64,000 nucleotides of DNA from Neorhizobium galegae (GCF_017877055.1 NZ_JAGIPG010000006.1:62001-126000); one strand, 5' to 3'; shown: positions 25,801-34,125, counted from the stretch's first letter. A program made the numbers and translations. The notes: generated by a model from the sequence alone, not told the origin.

Positions 25801-26268
25801 TTCCAAGCGGGAAAAATCCGGCACGACCGCCAGCATCATCTCGTCGCACCATTCCAGAAGATCCCATCCTTCCAGAATGCAGGCTCCCTTGTCTGCCCTG
25901 AGTTTCCCCCGGCTCAGCAGGCGGCAGAGATTGGCCCAGCCCTTCCGGTTCTGCGGATAGGCGAGAATATCCGGCGTCTTGTCGGAAAAAACGAGCCGCG
26001 CTCCCGGATGAAACGCGCAAGGGAAGATGGCCGCTTCCTCGTCTTCCTTTTTGCCGTGCTTCTGCTGAAGTTCGTATGTTTCCTTCATGTTTCTGACTTG
26101 GCTATGCGCTCTCACCACGCCGGCAACGGAATTCCTGTCGGCGATACCAAGACCGGACAGGCCGGACACGCTGGCCGCGATGATCATCTCCTCAGGCTTG
26201 GCCGCTCCCTCCAGGAAGGAGAAATTGGTCTTGGCGCCGATCTCGAAAAAGGCGGGAGCGTCCGTCAT
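22831..26268 (-). CDS. dnaE2: Error-prone DNA polymerase DnaE2/ImuC
   Basis: 1,145 residues of the DnaE family: an N-terminal PHP domain (GAKTNFSFLEGA), the polymerase core with PDIDVDF at 404-410 supplying two catalytic Asp, and a C-terminal OB-fold (RVTIGGIVLVRQRPGSAKG). It is the catalytic subunit of the ImuA-ImuB-DnaE2 mutasome that performs damage-induced mutagenesis. It overlaps imuB by four bases. The first residues (MTDAPAFFEIGAKTNFSFL) match the usual DnaE2 start. Expression should be LexA-controlled from upstream of imuA. Confidence 0.96.
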   Translation of the reverse strand: MTDAPAFFEIGAKTNFSFLEGAAKPEEMIIAASVSGLSGLGIADRNSVAGVVRAHSQVRNMKETYELQQKHGKKEDEEAAIFPCAFHPGARLVFSDKTPDILAYPQNRKGWANLCRLLSRGKLRADKGACILEGWDLLEWCDEMMLAVVPDFSRLEDSVYQQHLGDCLNEYRERFRNNIYLALAPTYDGRDALVFDSLAQIAARNRVSLIATNLPLFHLPYRRSLSDVVTAIREHVTVQEAGFRLAPNGERYIKQATEMMRLFRAYPDAIANTKKFFSQLKFSLDELSHNYPDESVPGETVSETLERLTWEGARRRYPDKIEEKVSNQIRYELDLIKEMEYEPYFLTVRHIVWHARYELKILCQGRGSAANSTVCYCLGITEVDPTFTTLLFERFISTERNEPPDIDVDFEHARREEIIQYIYQHYGYRHAGLTAAVTSYRTRMAGREVAKAFGLSEDVQSALSSTVWGWSEEGLSEREAKVAGLDVADKTTLKVIAHAKELMGFPRHLTQHVGGFLITRDRLDEVVPIMKTAMPGRYMVEWDKDDLDTLKLLKIDVLALGMLTCLKKAFELMKQHYNREETLAGLLQDKQDDVYDMICRADTIGVFQIESRAQMSMLPRLRPREFYDLVVEVAIVRPGPIQGNMVHPYLKRREALRNNQPIEYPGPKLEEVLKRTLGVPLFQEQAMQIAITGAGFSPAKADKLRRSMATFKRSGRVEEFRRDFIQGMLKNEYPREFAESCFSQIEGFAEYGFPESHAASFALLVYASSWIKAYYPDVFCTAMLNSQPMGFYAPAQLVRDAREHGVKILPVDINYSDWDCTLEASAFDRNAIDKRHGSMRDVIRTRRAVRLGFRQVKGLAEKDVVEKLIAHRGEGYTSIHDLWQRSGLDKSDIERLADADVFNSVRLNRREALWTVRGLDARRVAEKLPLFEMADRMDLRPEAKVALPEMLPGEQVVEDYRYLSLSLKAHPVSFLREEFKMMGITRSVDLLTVPNGQRVTIGGIVLVRQRPGSAKGVIFMTLEDETGVANAIVWSKIFERYRPVVMGARLVKIRGKLQSQSGVIHTVVEHIEDITPMLGLLQKEARRLGVSARSDEVLQSSGDHRQKRRSNGMEERDSKSVKEAGPHHSYAAGPGSVMPKGRNFH

Positions 26269-27881
26269 GCGAAAATCCCGTGCACGCGCCAGGTCGGCGC
26301 AGTTTTGCCGGCGACGTAATGGCCCGCGCGGAAAACCCAGAAGCGGCGGCCCGCCTCGCTTTCCAACCGGAAATAGTCGCGCTCCTCTGCATCCTCCTCG
26401 TCATGCCACCATTCCGGCGAAATCCGCTCCGGTCCCTCGGCACGAATGACCTTGTGAACGATGCGGCGCCAGCGGAAACGCTGGGGAGGACCGTCCGGCA
26501 CCGTTGCCGCAAAAGCTTCCACGGGTTCCGGATGACGAAAAAGCCGCAAGGGCCGGTCGCTTCTCGGCACGAAGGTGAAAATTTCCTCGGGTTTTTCCCG
26601 GACGATCCTTGCTGCAATCGCCGGCACGAACACTTCCGCACGCTCCGGCACATGGCTCTGTTTTGGTTCGGCGACCTGCAGACAGTCAGCTCCGAGCCGG
26701 GCTGAAACCCGATCGACAAAATCGGCAAGCGAGATTTCACTATCGCCATTCCCGGTGAAATCACCCTGCAGGATCTTGAAGATATCGTATTGCAGCACGT
26801 TGAGACGCAGGAGCTCGAAACCGAAGCCGGCATCGAGATGGTCATGCACAGCGTTCAGGCGCTCGGAAAACAAGGACGAAATCCGTTTCGGATCCTGCAG
26901 GGGCTGGGAAGCGCCGGCCGCGATGCGAAACACCCGGCCATCGACCCGAAAAAGAACCAGTTCAAAAACCCGCCCGCCGACGCCGCGCGCTTCCAGTTCC
27001 GATTTCAACGAAATGGCAATCTGGCCGGTCAGCTGCAGAATATGTTCTTCAGCCTGGATCGGCTCGGCGAGTCGCCGCTCGGCGGAAAGGGCTGCCACAG
27101 GACGGCGAGGCGAAATGGCCTCTTCATTGTTCCCGAGCGCCTGATCCAGACGAAGCAACAGATGCGTGCCGAAACGGCGGGCCAAAGGCGCACGCGGCAT
27201 GGGCAGAAGGTCCCCGATCCTTTTCAGTCCGAGCTTGTAGAGCGATGCAATAGTGGTCTCATCGATGCGCAGGGCGTTGACCGGCAGAGGCGCCAGCACC
27301 TCCTGCGTCACCTGATCGGCGATCACGCCGCCGCGGCCGAAGCGGCAGGCCGCCCATGATAGGCCCGGCGACGAGGAGATCGCTCCTTTGACATCGAAGC
27401 CCATCTGCAGAAGCCGGCCAAGAATATCCTTCAGCAGGGCTTCCTCGCCGCCGAAGAGGTGGGCACAGCCGGTGATGTCGAGAAACAGGCCTTCGCGGCC
27501 GTCCAGCGCCACCAGCGGGGTATAACGATCACACCAATCGGCGATCGCCTCGAGAAGGCTCTGGTCCGCAGCGTCATCTTCGTCCGCCACGTCGATTTTC
27601 GGAAACATGGCGCGTGCCTCGGCCAACCCCTGCCCGCGCTTCAGCCCAAGGCGTTCGGAAACTTCGTCGAGCGCCGTGAGCCGCATGGCGTTTTCCCGCC
27701 GGCCGGCACAGAGGATCGGAGGATGTTCAGGACGCCCTTTCGAACGCCATGACAGTCCCCAGAGCCGGCGCGCGATCCTGTCGGTCGGCAGATGCGGGAA
27801 GACGAGCGCCAGGATGCGCTGGCGGGTTGCGGAAAGAAAAAGCCTCTCCTGTGTCTTTGCCGAGGGAAAATTGACGCTCAT
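26265..27881 (-). CDS. imuB: ImuB, Y-family polymerase-like protein
   Basis: 538 residues. The N-terminal half follows the Y-family polymerase fold (LALVFPHLPTDRIARR, LLEAIADWCDRYTPLVALDGREGLFLDITG) but lacks the acidic catalytic residues, as in other ImuB proteins. The C-terminal part normally binds ImuA, DnaE2 and the beta clamp. It is the hub of the mutasome. Its ATG lies inside the end of imuA, giving an unusually long out-of-frame overlap of 155 bases; four-base overlap with dnaE2 downstream. Confidence 0.95.
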   Translation of the reverse strand: MSVNFPSAKTQERLFLSATRQRILALVFPHLPTDRIARRLWGLSWRSKGRPEHPPILCAGRRENAMRLTALDEVSERLGLKRGQGLAEARAMFPKIDVADEDDAADQSLLEAIADWCDRYTPLVALDGREGLFLDITGCAHLFGGEEALLKDILGRLLQMGFDVKGAISSSPGLSWAACRFGRGGVIADQVTQEVLAPLPVNALRIDETTIASLYKLGLKRIGDLLPMPRAPLARRFGTHLLLRLDQALGNNEEAISPRRPVAALSAERRLAEPIQAEEHILQLTGQIAISLKSELEARGVGGRVFELVLFRVDGRVFRIAAGASQPLQDPKRISSLFSERLNAVHDHLDAGFGFELLRLNVLQYDIFKILQGDFTGNGDSEISLADFVDRVSARLGADCLQVAEPKQSHVPERAEVFVPAIAARIVREKPEEIFTFVPRSDRPLRLFRHPEPVEAFAATVPDGPPQRFRWRRIVHKVIRAEGPERISPEWWHDEEDAEERDYFRLESEAGRRFWVFRAGHYVAGKTAPTWRVHGIFA

Positions 27882-28665
27882 AAGGGTTCCACTCCAGAAG
27901 TAAGGACAGCGGAGCCGGGTTACGGCTCTTCTCCAGGGTCAGCCTGAAAACGGGATGACCGATGCTGCCGCCAAGCACGGATCCATTCGGAAGATGCCGG
28001 GGAGCCGCCGGTGCCGGTTCGACAAGAAAACGGAACGAGGCGCTGCTCGCCTCTTCTTCTCCCCCATGCCGCAATAGAAAGAGCGGCCGCCCCGCCGCCT
28101 TTGCTCTGAGACCCAACCTGCGGCTTTCGGTGAGCCCGAAATGCCTAGGGTTCCCCCGGATTTCGAGAATGACGGCGACAAGAGCCCGGCTCGCCACCGC
28201 GGTCTCCGCAAGCCACAGGGCATCGTCCAGCTTGCGCGGGGAGGCGTAAAGAACATCCCGCGAGCTCAATCCGAACTGTTTGAGGCCGACGGAATAAGGA
28301 ATACCGGCTTCCTGCGTGGAGACGACATCGCCTATCCAGAGAACGGGCACCTCATTCGGTTGTCTCGCTTTGAGGTAAGATGCCAGCGAGAGAGCAAAGC
28401 CGCTTGCAGCCCCGGCATCTCCCATCAGGAGGGAGCGGATTTCCGTGATGCCGTCGAGCGGCAGACCGCCTTCCAATGCGGTGTCCATCTGCGTTATGCC
28501 GAATGGCAGGCGGGGCTGATTGTCTTTGGCTTTCCGGCCTTCCGGATCGGCAGCCGAGTCCGCCTGTTCCGCCGCGGCAAGCGCCGGAAGGGATTTTCCT
28601 TCCAATCTGGCGATCTGTTCGCGCAGGGCAAAAAGCGTCTCCTGCGCCGTGGCGTGCTCGGCCAT
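27727..28665 (-). CDS. imuA: ImuA, RecA-like mutagenesis protein
   Basis: 312 residues, RecA-like core with PFGITQMDTALEGGLPLDGITEI, LWIGDVVSTQE and a C-terminal LEWNPYERQF, the place where most ImuA proteins end. About 45 further residues run over the start of imuB in another frame. ATG 28665 is preferred over an upstream frame opening at 28734 because the LexA box lies between them. ImuA is needed for ImuB/DnaE2-dependent mutagenesis and is the first gene of the operon. Confidence 0.92.
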   Translation of the reverse strand: MAEHATAQETLFALREQIARLEGKSLPALAAAEQADSAADPEGRKAKDNQPRLPFGITQMDTALEGGLPLDGITEIRSLLMGDAGAASGFALSLASYLKARQPNEVPVLWIGDVVSTQEAGIPYSVGLKQFGLSSRDVLYASPRKLDDALWLAETAVASRALVAVILEIRGNPRHFGLTESRRLGLRAKAAGRPLFLLRHGGEEEASSASFRFLVEPAPAAPRHLPNGSVLGGSIGHPVFRLTLEKSRNPAPLSLLLEWNPYERQFSLGKDTGEAFSFRNPPAHPGARLPASADRQDRAPALGTVMAFERAS

Positions 28666-28687
28666 GGCGTCAGCTCCATCTGTAAAT

Positions 28688-28702
28688 GTTCTCTTTATGT
28701 TC
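28688..28702 (-). promoter_or_regulatory. LexA (SOS) box of imuA-imuB-dnaE2
   Basis: Read on the minus strand, GAAC-ATAAAGA-GAAC is an exact match to the alphaproteobacterial LexA direct-repeat operator GAAC-N7-GAAC. It ends 23 bases before the imuA start, a position suited to blocking transcription. Confidence 0.9.
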
Positions 28703-28837
28703 TTATGGATTCCAGAGCTGCCCGAAAGAGTCAACAGCCAAATCCTGGGAATCTTTTCCTTGGAGGGTAGGCCGATGATTCTTCACTCGAAAAATATCGC
28801 GGGAGGTACTATATGGGCCTGATCAGAAGGAGAGCCT

Positions 28838-29275
28838 ATGGCCCGCATCGACCAGACCGACGATTGGCAGGATCGCCACGCGCCGACGATCAGCGCATTC
28901 GAGTCGTTGGCGATCGAGGCCTATGGTCATTTACCGGAGGAATTCCGGGCTCTCACCACCAACCTGACGATCGAGATCGAGGATTTTCCCGACGACGACG
29001 TTTTCGAGGACATGGCGCTCGAGACACCCTTCGACCTGCTCGGCCTTTTTGAAGGCCGCGGCATTTCCGAGCGGTTCAACATGGAAACGGGCGAACTGCC
29101 GAACCGCATCCGGCTTTATCGCCGGCCGATCCTCGATTACTGGGCGGAAAACGAGGAAACCCTGGGCGATATCATCACCCATGTGCTGATCCACGAAATC
29201 GGTCACCATTTCGGCCTCAGCGACGACGACATGGAGCGTATCGAGGCGAGCGCCGAGGAAGCAGCCCAGCGCTGA
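28838..29275 (+). CDS. Metallopeptidase family protein (minimal zincin, DUF1025-like)
   Basis: 145 residues with the zinc motif HEIGHHFG near residue 124, preceded by ITHVLIHE, the minimal MMP-like domain found in many alphaproteobacteria. The first half is acidic with a conserved FDLLGLFEGRG and IRLYRRPILDYW. It is cytoplasmic (no signal peptide). A GAAGGAG ribosome site precedes the ATG. Substrate unknown. It converges on the DUF1737 gene with a gap of four bases. Confidence 0.88.
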   Translation: MARIDQTDDWQDRHAPTISAFESLAIEAYGHLPEEFRALTTNLTIEIEDFPDDDVFEDMALETPFDLLGLFEGRGISERFNMETGELPNRIRLYRRPILDYWAENEETLGDIITHVLIHEIGHHFGLSDDDMERIEASAEEAAQR

Positions 29276-29279
29276 ATTA

Positions 29280-29486
29280 TTACTGTTCGCCGAGTTTCAT
29301 CTCGGGATCGTATTCCTTTCCATGAACGGTCTTCGTCACCGCCTGGCCGCACTGCATCTCGCCGGTCGTGGCGTTGAAGGCATAAGTCGGCGAGCCGGAA
29401 AGTTCCCAGCCCTTGTTCAGTGCCGCCGTCACCTTGTGGCAGAAGGAGGAATCGTCGGGACCGCTGAGGAAGCGATAAAGTTTCAT
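29280..29486 (-). CDS. DUF1737 domain-containing protein
   Basis: 68 residues, MKLYRFLSGPDDSSFCHKV at the start and GWELSGSPTYAFN in the middle, matching the DUF1737 family. It is a small cytoplasmic protein of unknown function. Its ATG overlaps the stop of the upstream CoA-ester lyase by four bases, so the two are co-translated. Confidence 0.85.
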   Translation of the reverse strand: MKLYRFLSGPDDSSFCHKVTAALNKGWELSGSPTYAFNATTGEMQCGQAVTKTVHGKEYDPEMKLGEQ

Positions 29487-30385
29487 GGCGTTCTCTTTCG
29501 TTCAGCAATGATCCGGGCCGTGGCGGCAAGTTTTTCGGCCTCCGCCAGGTGCAGCCTTTCGACCATTTTGCCGTTCAGGTTGATGACGTTGAGATGTTGC
29601 GCTTGCGGTTCCGCGAAGGCGGCGATCACCGCTTCCGCCTCTTCCACGGCCTGGGGGTCCGGCCCAAAATGCCGGTTGGCAGGTTCGATCTGCGCCGGAT
29701 GGATCAGCATCTTGCCGGAAAAGCCCATGGCGCGGCCCTGCGCGCATTCCGCCTCGAAGGCTTCCGCATCCTTGAAATCGTTGAAAACGCTGTCGATCAC
29801 ATCGATCCCATGGGCGCGGCCGGCGAGCACGATCTGCATCAGCCAGGGCACCAGATAAGCCCGGCCCCGCTGTGCCAACACGCCTGTCTCCTTGCGCAGG
29901 TCGTTAAGGCCGACCACGAAACACTGGAGCCGCTCGTCGACAGGGGCAATCGCCGGTGCATTCAAGACGCCCTTCGGCGTTTCGATCATGGCCCATATGG
30001 CGAGATCGTCCGGAGCCCCGGCCTCAGAAAGGATATCCGCCACCGCCTGGACCTGCGACATATGCTCGAGCTTGGGGATCAGCACTACGTCGGGAAAGAC
30101 CTCGGTGACGAGATCCATATCGGCCCTGCCGAACTCGGTTTCGAGCGGGTTGATGCGGATGATCGTTTCCCTGCCCCGGAGAGGGTTTTCCGTAAACAGC
30201 CGGCGAAGGTTGCCGCGGGCCTCGGTCTTCTTTTCCGGCGCAACCGAATCTTCCAGGTCGAAGATCACCGCGTCGCAATCCAGCCCATGCACCTTTTCCA
30301 ATGCCCTCGTATTGCCGGCCGGCACGCTCAGGATCGAGCGGCGAAGATGAACGGAGGCAAGTTTGATATCGGTCAAGGCGGTCAT
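29483..30385 (-). CDS. HpcH/HpaI aldolase/citrate lyase family protein (CoA ester lyase)
   Basis: 300 residues of the CitE-like TIM-barrel family: RRSILSVPAGN at the start, VIFDLEDSVAPEKK with metal-binding acidic residues, IIRINPLET, and GFSGKMLIHPAQIEPAN near the C-terminus. Members cleave or form malyl-, citramalyl- or related CoA esters. The context (a DUF1737 protein downstream) does not identify the substrate. ATG 30385 is taken although no strong ribosome site precedes it. It diverges from a small membrane-protein gene. Confidence 0.88.
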   Translation of the reverse strand: MTALTDIKLASVHLRRSILSVPAGNTRALEKVHGLDCDAVIFDLEDSVAPEKKTEARGNLRRLFTENPLRGRETIIRINPLETEFGRADMDLVTEVFPDVVLIPKLEHMSQVQAVADILSEAGAPDDLAIWAMIETPKGVLNAPAIAPVDERLQCFVVGLNDLRKETGVLAQRGRAYLVPWLMQIVLAGRAHGIDVIDSVFNDFKDAEAFEAECAQGRAMGFSGKMLIHPAQIEPANRHFGPDPQAVEEAEAVIAAFAEPQAQHLNVINLNGKMVERLHLAEAEKLAATARIIAERKRTP

Positions 30386-30493
30386 CGGCGATTTGTGCCA
30401 ATCTTTTTGGTCTGCGGCAATACCGCGCTGCGCAAAAGCCCTTGCAAGAAAAGGCGGAAGGCCCCACATTCCTCGATGAGAAAGGTATATACC

Positions 30494-30721
30494 ATGCAAA
30501 ACATCCGCGTATTCTTCGTCATCGTTTCGGCCATCGCCGTGCTCGCCATGGCGGCGCTTCTGACGGCTTCGCTGACCGTCGCATTCGCGGGCATCCTCGC
30601 GGTTCTGTCCATCGGACGCGCGCTTTCGGCTCGGCTGAAGCCGGTCCCGGTGCGGGCCAAGGCGAACAAGCGCGAAATGCGCGTCTGGAACGACGGCCGC
30701 GGCACGATCATCGATCTTTGA
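30494..30721 (+). CDS. Small membrane protein, conserved hypothetical
   Basis: 75 residues: a hydrophobic N-terminal half (FFVIVSAIAVLAMAALLTAS and a second stretch VAFAGILAVLSIG) and a basic C-terminal tail (KANKREMRVWNDGRG). One or two membrane helices with the tail probably in the cytoplasm. No family recognised. It stands alone between the divergent CoA-ester lyase and leuD. Confidence 0.65.
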   Translation: MQNIRVFFVIVSAIAVLAMAALLTASLTVAFAGILAVLSIGRALSARLKPVPVRAKANKREMRVWNDGRGTIIDL

Positions 30722-30858
30722 TCGTTCCAAGCGCTAACTGAGACGAATACGCCGGTTTCCGGCGTATTGGCGTACCGGTTCACGTCAAACAGGCCTTCAA
30801 ATCTGCGTCGATTTGCTTTATGGCAGCTTCCGCAGATAAGTCCATCTGGAGGCAGATC

Positions 30859-31464
30859 ATGGAAAAGTTCACCAAACTCACCGGCGTTGCAGCGCCGCTT
30901 CCGGTCATCAATATCGACACGGACATGATCATTCCGAAGGATTACCTCAAGACCATCAAGCGTACCGGTCTTGGCAAGGGTCTCTTTTCGGAAGCCCGCT
31001 ACAAGGACGACGGTTCTGAAAATCCCGATTTCGTGCTGAACAAGCCGGCCTATCGCAACGCCAAGATCCTGGTCGCCGGCGACAATTTCGGCTGCGGTTC
31101 CTCGCGCGAACACGCGCCGTGGGCACTTCTCGATTTCGGCATCCGCTGTGTCATCTCGACGAGCTTCGCCGACATTTTCTACAATAACTGTTTCAAGAAC
31201 GGCATCCTGCCGATCGTGGTCAGCCCCGAAGACCTCGAAAAGCTGATGGACGATGCCGAGCGCGGCTCGAACGCCATCCTCTCGATCGACCTGGAAGCCC
31301 AGGAAATCACCGGCCCGGATGGCGGCTCGATCCATTTCGACATCGATCCCGGCCGCCGCCACATCATGCTCGAAGGCCTCGACGACATTGCCTCGACGCT
31401 GAAGAGCGATGCCGCGATCAGCGCTTTCGAGAACAACAACCGAGCCGCTCGCCCCTGGCTCTGA
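30859..31464 (+). CDS. leuD: 3-isopropylmalate dehydratase small subunit
   Basis: 201 residues with the aconitase swivel-domain motifs NIDTDMIIPKDYL and GDNFGCGSSREHAPWAL. With LeuC (not in this window) it isomerises 2-isopropylmalate to 3-isopropylmalate in leucine synthesis. ATG 30859 follows a TGGAGG site. It is followed by ridA and leuB on the same strand. Confidence 0.97.
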   Translation: MEKFTKLTGVAAPLPVINIDTDMIIPKDYLKTIKRTGLGKGLFSEARYKDDGSENPDFVLNKPAYRNAKILVAGDNFGCGSSREHAPWALLDFGIRCVISTSFADIFYNNCFKNGILPIVVSPEDLEKLMDDAERGSNAILSIDLEAQEITGPDGGSIHFDIDPGRRHIMLEGLDDIASTLKSDAAISAFENNNRAARPWL

Positions 31465-31480
31465 TTTCCGGAGCATCCTG

Positions 31481-31870
31481 ATGGTCAAGCGGATTTCCTC
31501 CGGATCGCCCTTCGAAGCGCGGATCGGTTATTCGCGCGCAGTGGTGGATGGCGACATGGTCTACGTCTCCGGCACCACCGGCTACGACTATGCCAGGATG
31601 GAAATGCCCGCCGACGCGGCCGCCCAGACGCGCAATACGCTCGGCACGATCGAAAAGGCGCTGAAGGAGGCCGGCAGCGGCCTCCAGGACGTTGTCCGGG
31701 TGCGCTACTACCTCACCGACATGGCCGATTATGATGCCATCGTTCAGGTTCTCGGCGAGACCTTCTCCGAGATCCGGCCTGCGGCGACCATGGTCGTATG
31801 CGGCCTCACCACGCCCGAAATGAAGATCGAGATCGAGGTGACTGCCCGCATCGGCGCCGGCAGTCCCTAA
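31481..31870 (+). CDS. RidA family protein (YjgF/YER057c)
   Basis: 129 residues of the RidA family: GDMVYVSGTTGYD, TRNTLGTIEKALKEAGSGL and VVRVRYYLTDMADYD, ending in KIEIEVTA. RidA proteins hydrolyse reactive enamine/imine intermediates released by PLP enzymes of amino-acid metabolism. It lies between leuD and leuB, 16 bases after leuD, so it is probably co-expressed with leucine synthesis. Confidence 0.93.
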   Translation: MVKRISSGSPFEARIGYSRAVVDGDMVYVSGTTGYDYARMEMPADAAAQTRNTLGTIEKALKEAGSGLQDVVRVRYYLTDMADYDAIVQVLGETFSEIRPAATMVVCGLTTPEMKIEIEVTARIGAGSP

Positions 31871-31977
31871 AACCTTTCCAGCCTCGTCCTTTGGCAGGCT
31901 CGGACGAGGTTATGCCAGGCGCGGAGATCCGCGCGGGAGGACGCGAGCCTGCGAAACCCGCAAGGACACCAAACGAT

Positions 31978-33087
31978 ATGGCAAAGAACCTCTTCCTCCT
32001 TCCCGGCGACGGCATCGGCCCCGAGGCCATGGGCGAAGTCCGCAAGATCATCGCCCATATGAACAGCGCCATGAAAACCGACTTCGTCCTCGACGAAGGA
32101 TTGGTCGGCGGCTGCGCTTATGATGCCCATGGCGCCGCCATTTCCGAAGAGGACATGGCCAAGGCCATGAACGCGGATGCCGTGCTTTTCGGCGCCGTCG
32201 GCGGCCCGAAATGGGATCACGTTCCTTATGACGTGCGCCCGGAAGCCGGCCTCTTGCGCCTGCGCAAGGACATGGAACTGTTCGCCAACCTGCGCCCGGC
32301 GATCTGCTACCCGGCGCTCGCCTCCGCCTCCTCCCTGAAGCCGGAACTCGTCGAGGGCCTCGACATCCTGATCGTCCGCGAATTGACCGGCGGCGTCTAT
32401 TTCGGCGAACCGAAGGAAATCATCGACCTCGGCAACGGCCAGAAGCGCGGCATCGACACCCAGGTCTACGATACCTACGAGATCGAGCGCATCGCCGGCG
32501 TCGCCTTCGAGCTTGCCCGCACCCGCAGGAATGCCGTCTGCTCGATGGAAAAGCGCAACGTCATGAAGTCGGGCGTGCTCTGGAACCAGGTGGTCACCGA
32601 GACGCACAAGGTGAAATATTCCGATGTCAAGCTGGAGCATATGCTGGCCGATGCCGGCGGCATGCAGCTCGTGCGCCAGCCCAAGCAGTTCGACGTGATC
32701 GTCACCGACAACCTGTTCGGCGACATGCTCTCCGACGTCGCGGCCATGCTCACCGGCTCGCTCGGCATGCTGCCTTCGGCATCGCTCGGCGCGCCCGACG
32801 CCAAGACCGGCAAGCGCAAGGCGCTTTACGAGCCCGTGCACGGTTCGGCGCCGGATATCGCCGGCACCGGCGTTGCCAACCCGATCGCCATGATCGCCTC
32901 GTTTGCCATGTGCCTGCGTTATTCCTTCAACATGGTCACGGAAGCCGACAACCTCGAAAAGGCGATCGCCAACGTGCTCGATCAGGGCATCCGCACCGGC
33001 GACATCATGGCCGAAGGCGCCCGCAAGGTCGGCACCGCCGAAATGGGTGATGCGATCCTCAAGGAATTCGTGAGCCTTTCCGCCTGA
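31978..33087 (+). CDS. leuB: 3-isopropylmalate dehydrogenase
   Basis: 369 residues. LPGDGIGPE at the start, the substrate-binding LRLRKDMELFANLRP, ELTGGVYFGEPKE, and the NAD-site GSAPDIAGTGVANP are all present. It oxidises and decarboxylates 3-isopropylmalate to 2-ketoisocaproate with NAD. About 107 bases with GC-rich hairpins separate it from ridA. A 12-base hairpin follows at 33098-33127. Confidence 0.97.
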   Translation: MAKNLFLLPGDGIGPEAMGEVRKIIAHMNSAMKTDFVLDEGLVGGCAYDAHGAAISEEDMAKAMNADAVLFGAVGGPKWDHVPYDVRPEAGLLRLRKDMELFANLRPAICYPALASASSLKPELVEGLDILIVRELTGGVYFGEPKEIIDLGNGQKRGIDTQVYDTYEIERIAGVAFELARTRRNAVCSMEKRNVMKSGVLWNQVVTETHKVKYSDVKLEHMLADAGGMQLVRQPKQFDVIVTDNLFGDMLSDVAAMLTGSLGMLPSASLGAPDAKTGKRKALYEPVHGSAPDIAGTGVANPIAMIASFAMCLRYSFNMVTEADNLEKAIANVLDQGIRTGDIMAEGARKVGTAEMGDAILKEFVSLSA

Positions 33088-33097
33088 CACACCGATC

Positions 33098-33127
33098 GGT
33101 GCCTTTCCGTCGCGGCGGAAAGGCACC
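33098..33127 (+). terminator. Hairpin after leuB
   Basis: GGTGCCTTTCCG (33098-33109) pairs perfectly with CGGAAAGGCACC (33116-33127) around TCGCGG. There is no long T run, so it may be a moderate terminator. Confidence 0.55.
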
Positions 33128-33220
33128 TCGACATTTGGCGCTCGGCATCCCGCTACCCATATCGCGGAATCTATGGGAAGAAGCCGCGCGGGATCGATCC
33201 CGCGCCACGGACAGAGGCCG

Positions 33221-34045
33221 ATGAAACGGACAATCGAAAAACTGAAACATCGGCGATATCGCCATCCACCAGGGCCCTCGTCGCCCCGATGGCTGTCTTT
33301 TGCGGTCGTCACGATCAACCTGATCCTGATCGCCTTTTTCCTGCTCGATGCGCCGGTCGGTTTCTATGCCGCCCACACGCCGAACGTGCTCTTGCCGCTC
33401 GGCAAGGCGATCACCGATTTCGGCACGTCCGGCTGGATCCTTTTCGCAACTGCCCTTCTCTTCTTCGAGGCGCTGGCGGTCATCCGGCTGACGCCCGGCC
33501 TGAGAGCCCGTTTCCAAGCGATGCTGGTCAGCCATATCGCGGCTTATATCTTTGTGGCCGTTGCCGGCTCAGGCCTTCTGGTCAACCTGGTGAAGCGTAT
33601 CATCGGGCGAGCCCGGCCGGGGCTTTACGAGCAATGGGGCTTTTATGGTCTCAACCCCTTTTCCGGCTCCCGGTTCGAAAGCTTTCCTTCCGGCCACGCA
33701 ACCACGGTCGGGGCATTCCTGATGGCGCTGGCGCTGCTCGCTCCCCGCTACCGCCTGTTCTTTCTGGTCATGAGCCTCTGGCTCGGCTTTTCGCGCGTCA
33801 TCGTCGCGGCGCATTATCCGAGCGACGTGATTGCCGGTCTCTCCTTCGGCGCCTGGTTTTCGGTCATCATGGCGATCGTCTTTTCCCGCTATGGGCTGCT
33901 CTTCCGGCAGGAGCCCGACGGTTGGCCGGTTCTGCGCCGACCCATTCCTCTCCTCTTGCGCCCCAATCGGGCGACCGTGCCACTCCCGCTCCGCGGCATT
34001 CCACCGAAGCGGGAGGCAAGCGAAAAGACCAATGACCTGACATGA
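33221..34045 (+). CDS. PAP2 family phosphatase (membrane)
   Basis: 274 residues, six predicted membrane helices. All three motifs of lipid phosphate phosphatases are present: KRIIGRARP, FPSGHATT and SRVIVAAHYPSD, giving the His/Asp phosphotransfer machinery. Substrates in rhizobia include phosphatidylglycerol phosphate, undecaprenyl diphosphate and lipid A phosphates (LpxE-like); the sequence alone does not decide. ATG 33221 follows AGAGG. It ends at a bidirectional terminator shared with the convergent transporter gene. Confidence 0.9.
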   Translation: MKRTIEKLKHRRYRHPPGPSSPRWLSFAVVTINLILIAFFLLDAPVGFYAAHTPNVLLPLGKAITDFGTSGWILFATALLFFEALAVIRLTPGLRARFQAMLVSHIAAYIFVAVAGSGLLVNLVKRIIGRARPGLYEQWGFYGLNPFSGSRFESFPSGHATTVGAFLMALALLAPRYRLFFLVMSLWLGFSRVIVAAHYPSDVIAGLSFGAWFSVIMAIVFSRYGLLFRQEPDGWPVLRRPIPLLLRPNRATVPLPLRGIPPKREASEKTNDLT

Positions 34046-34049
34046 AGAA

Positions 34050-34079
34050 GCCCGGCGCAGAGAACTGCGCCGGGCTTTT
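34050..34079. terminator. Bidirectional terminator
   Basis: GCCCGGCGCAG (34050-34060) pairs with CTGCGCCGGGC (34065-34075) around AGAA, followed by TTTTC. It separates the convergent PAP2 and MFS genes. Confidence 0.85.
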
Positions 34080-34125
34080 CATTTGGACGGGTTTACCCAA
34101 GTGGAAATCCCGGGGACGAAGCCCC

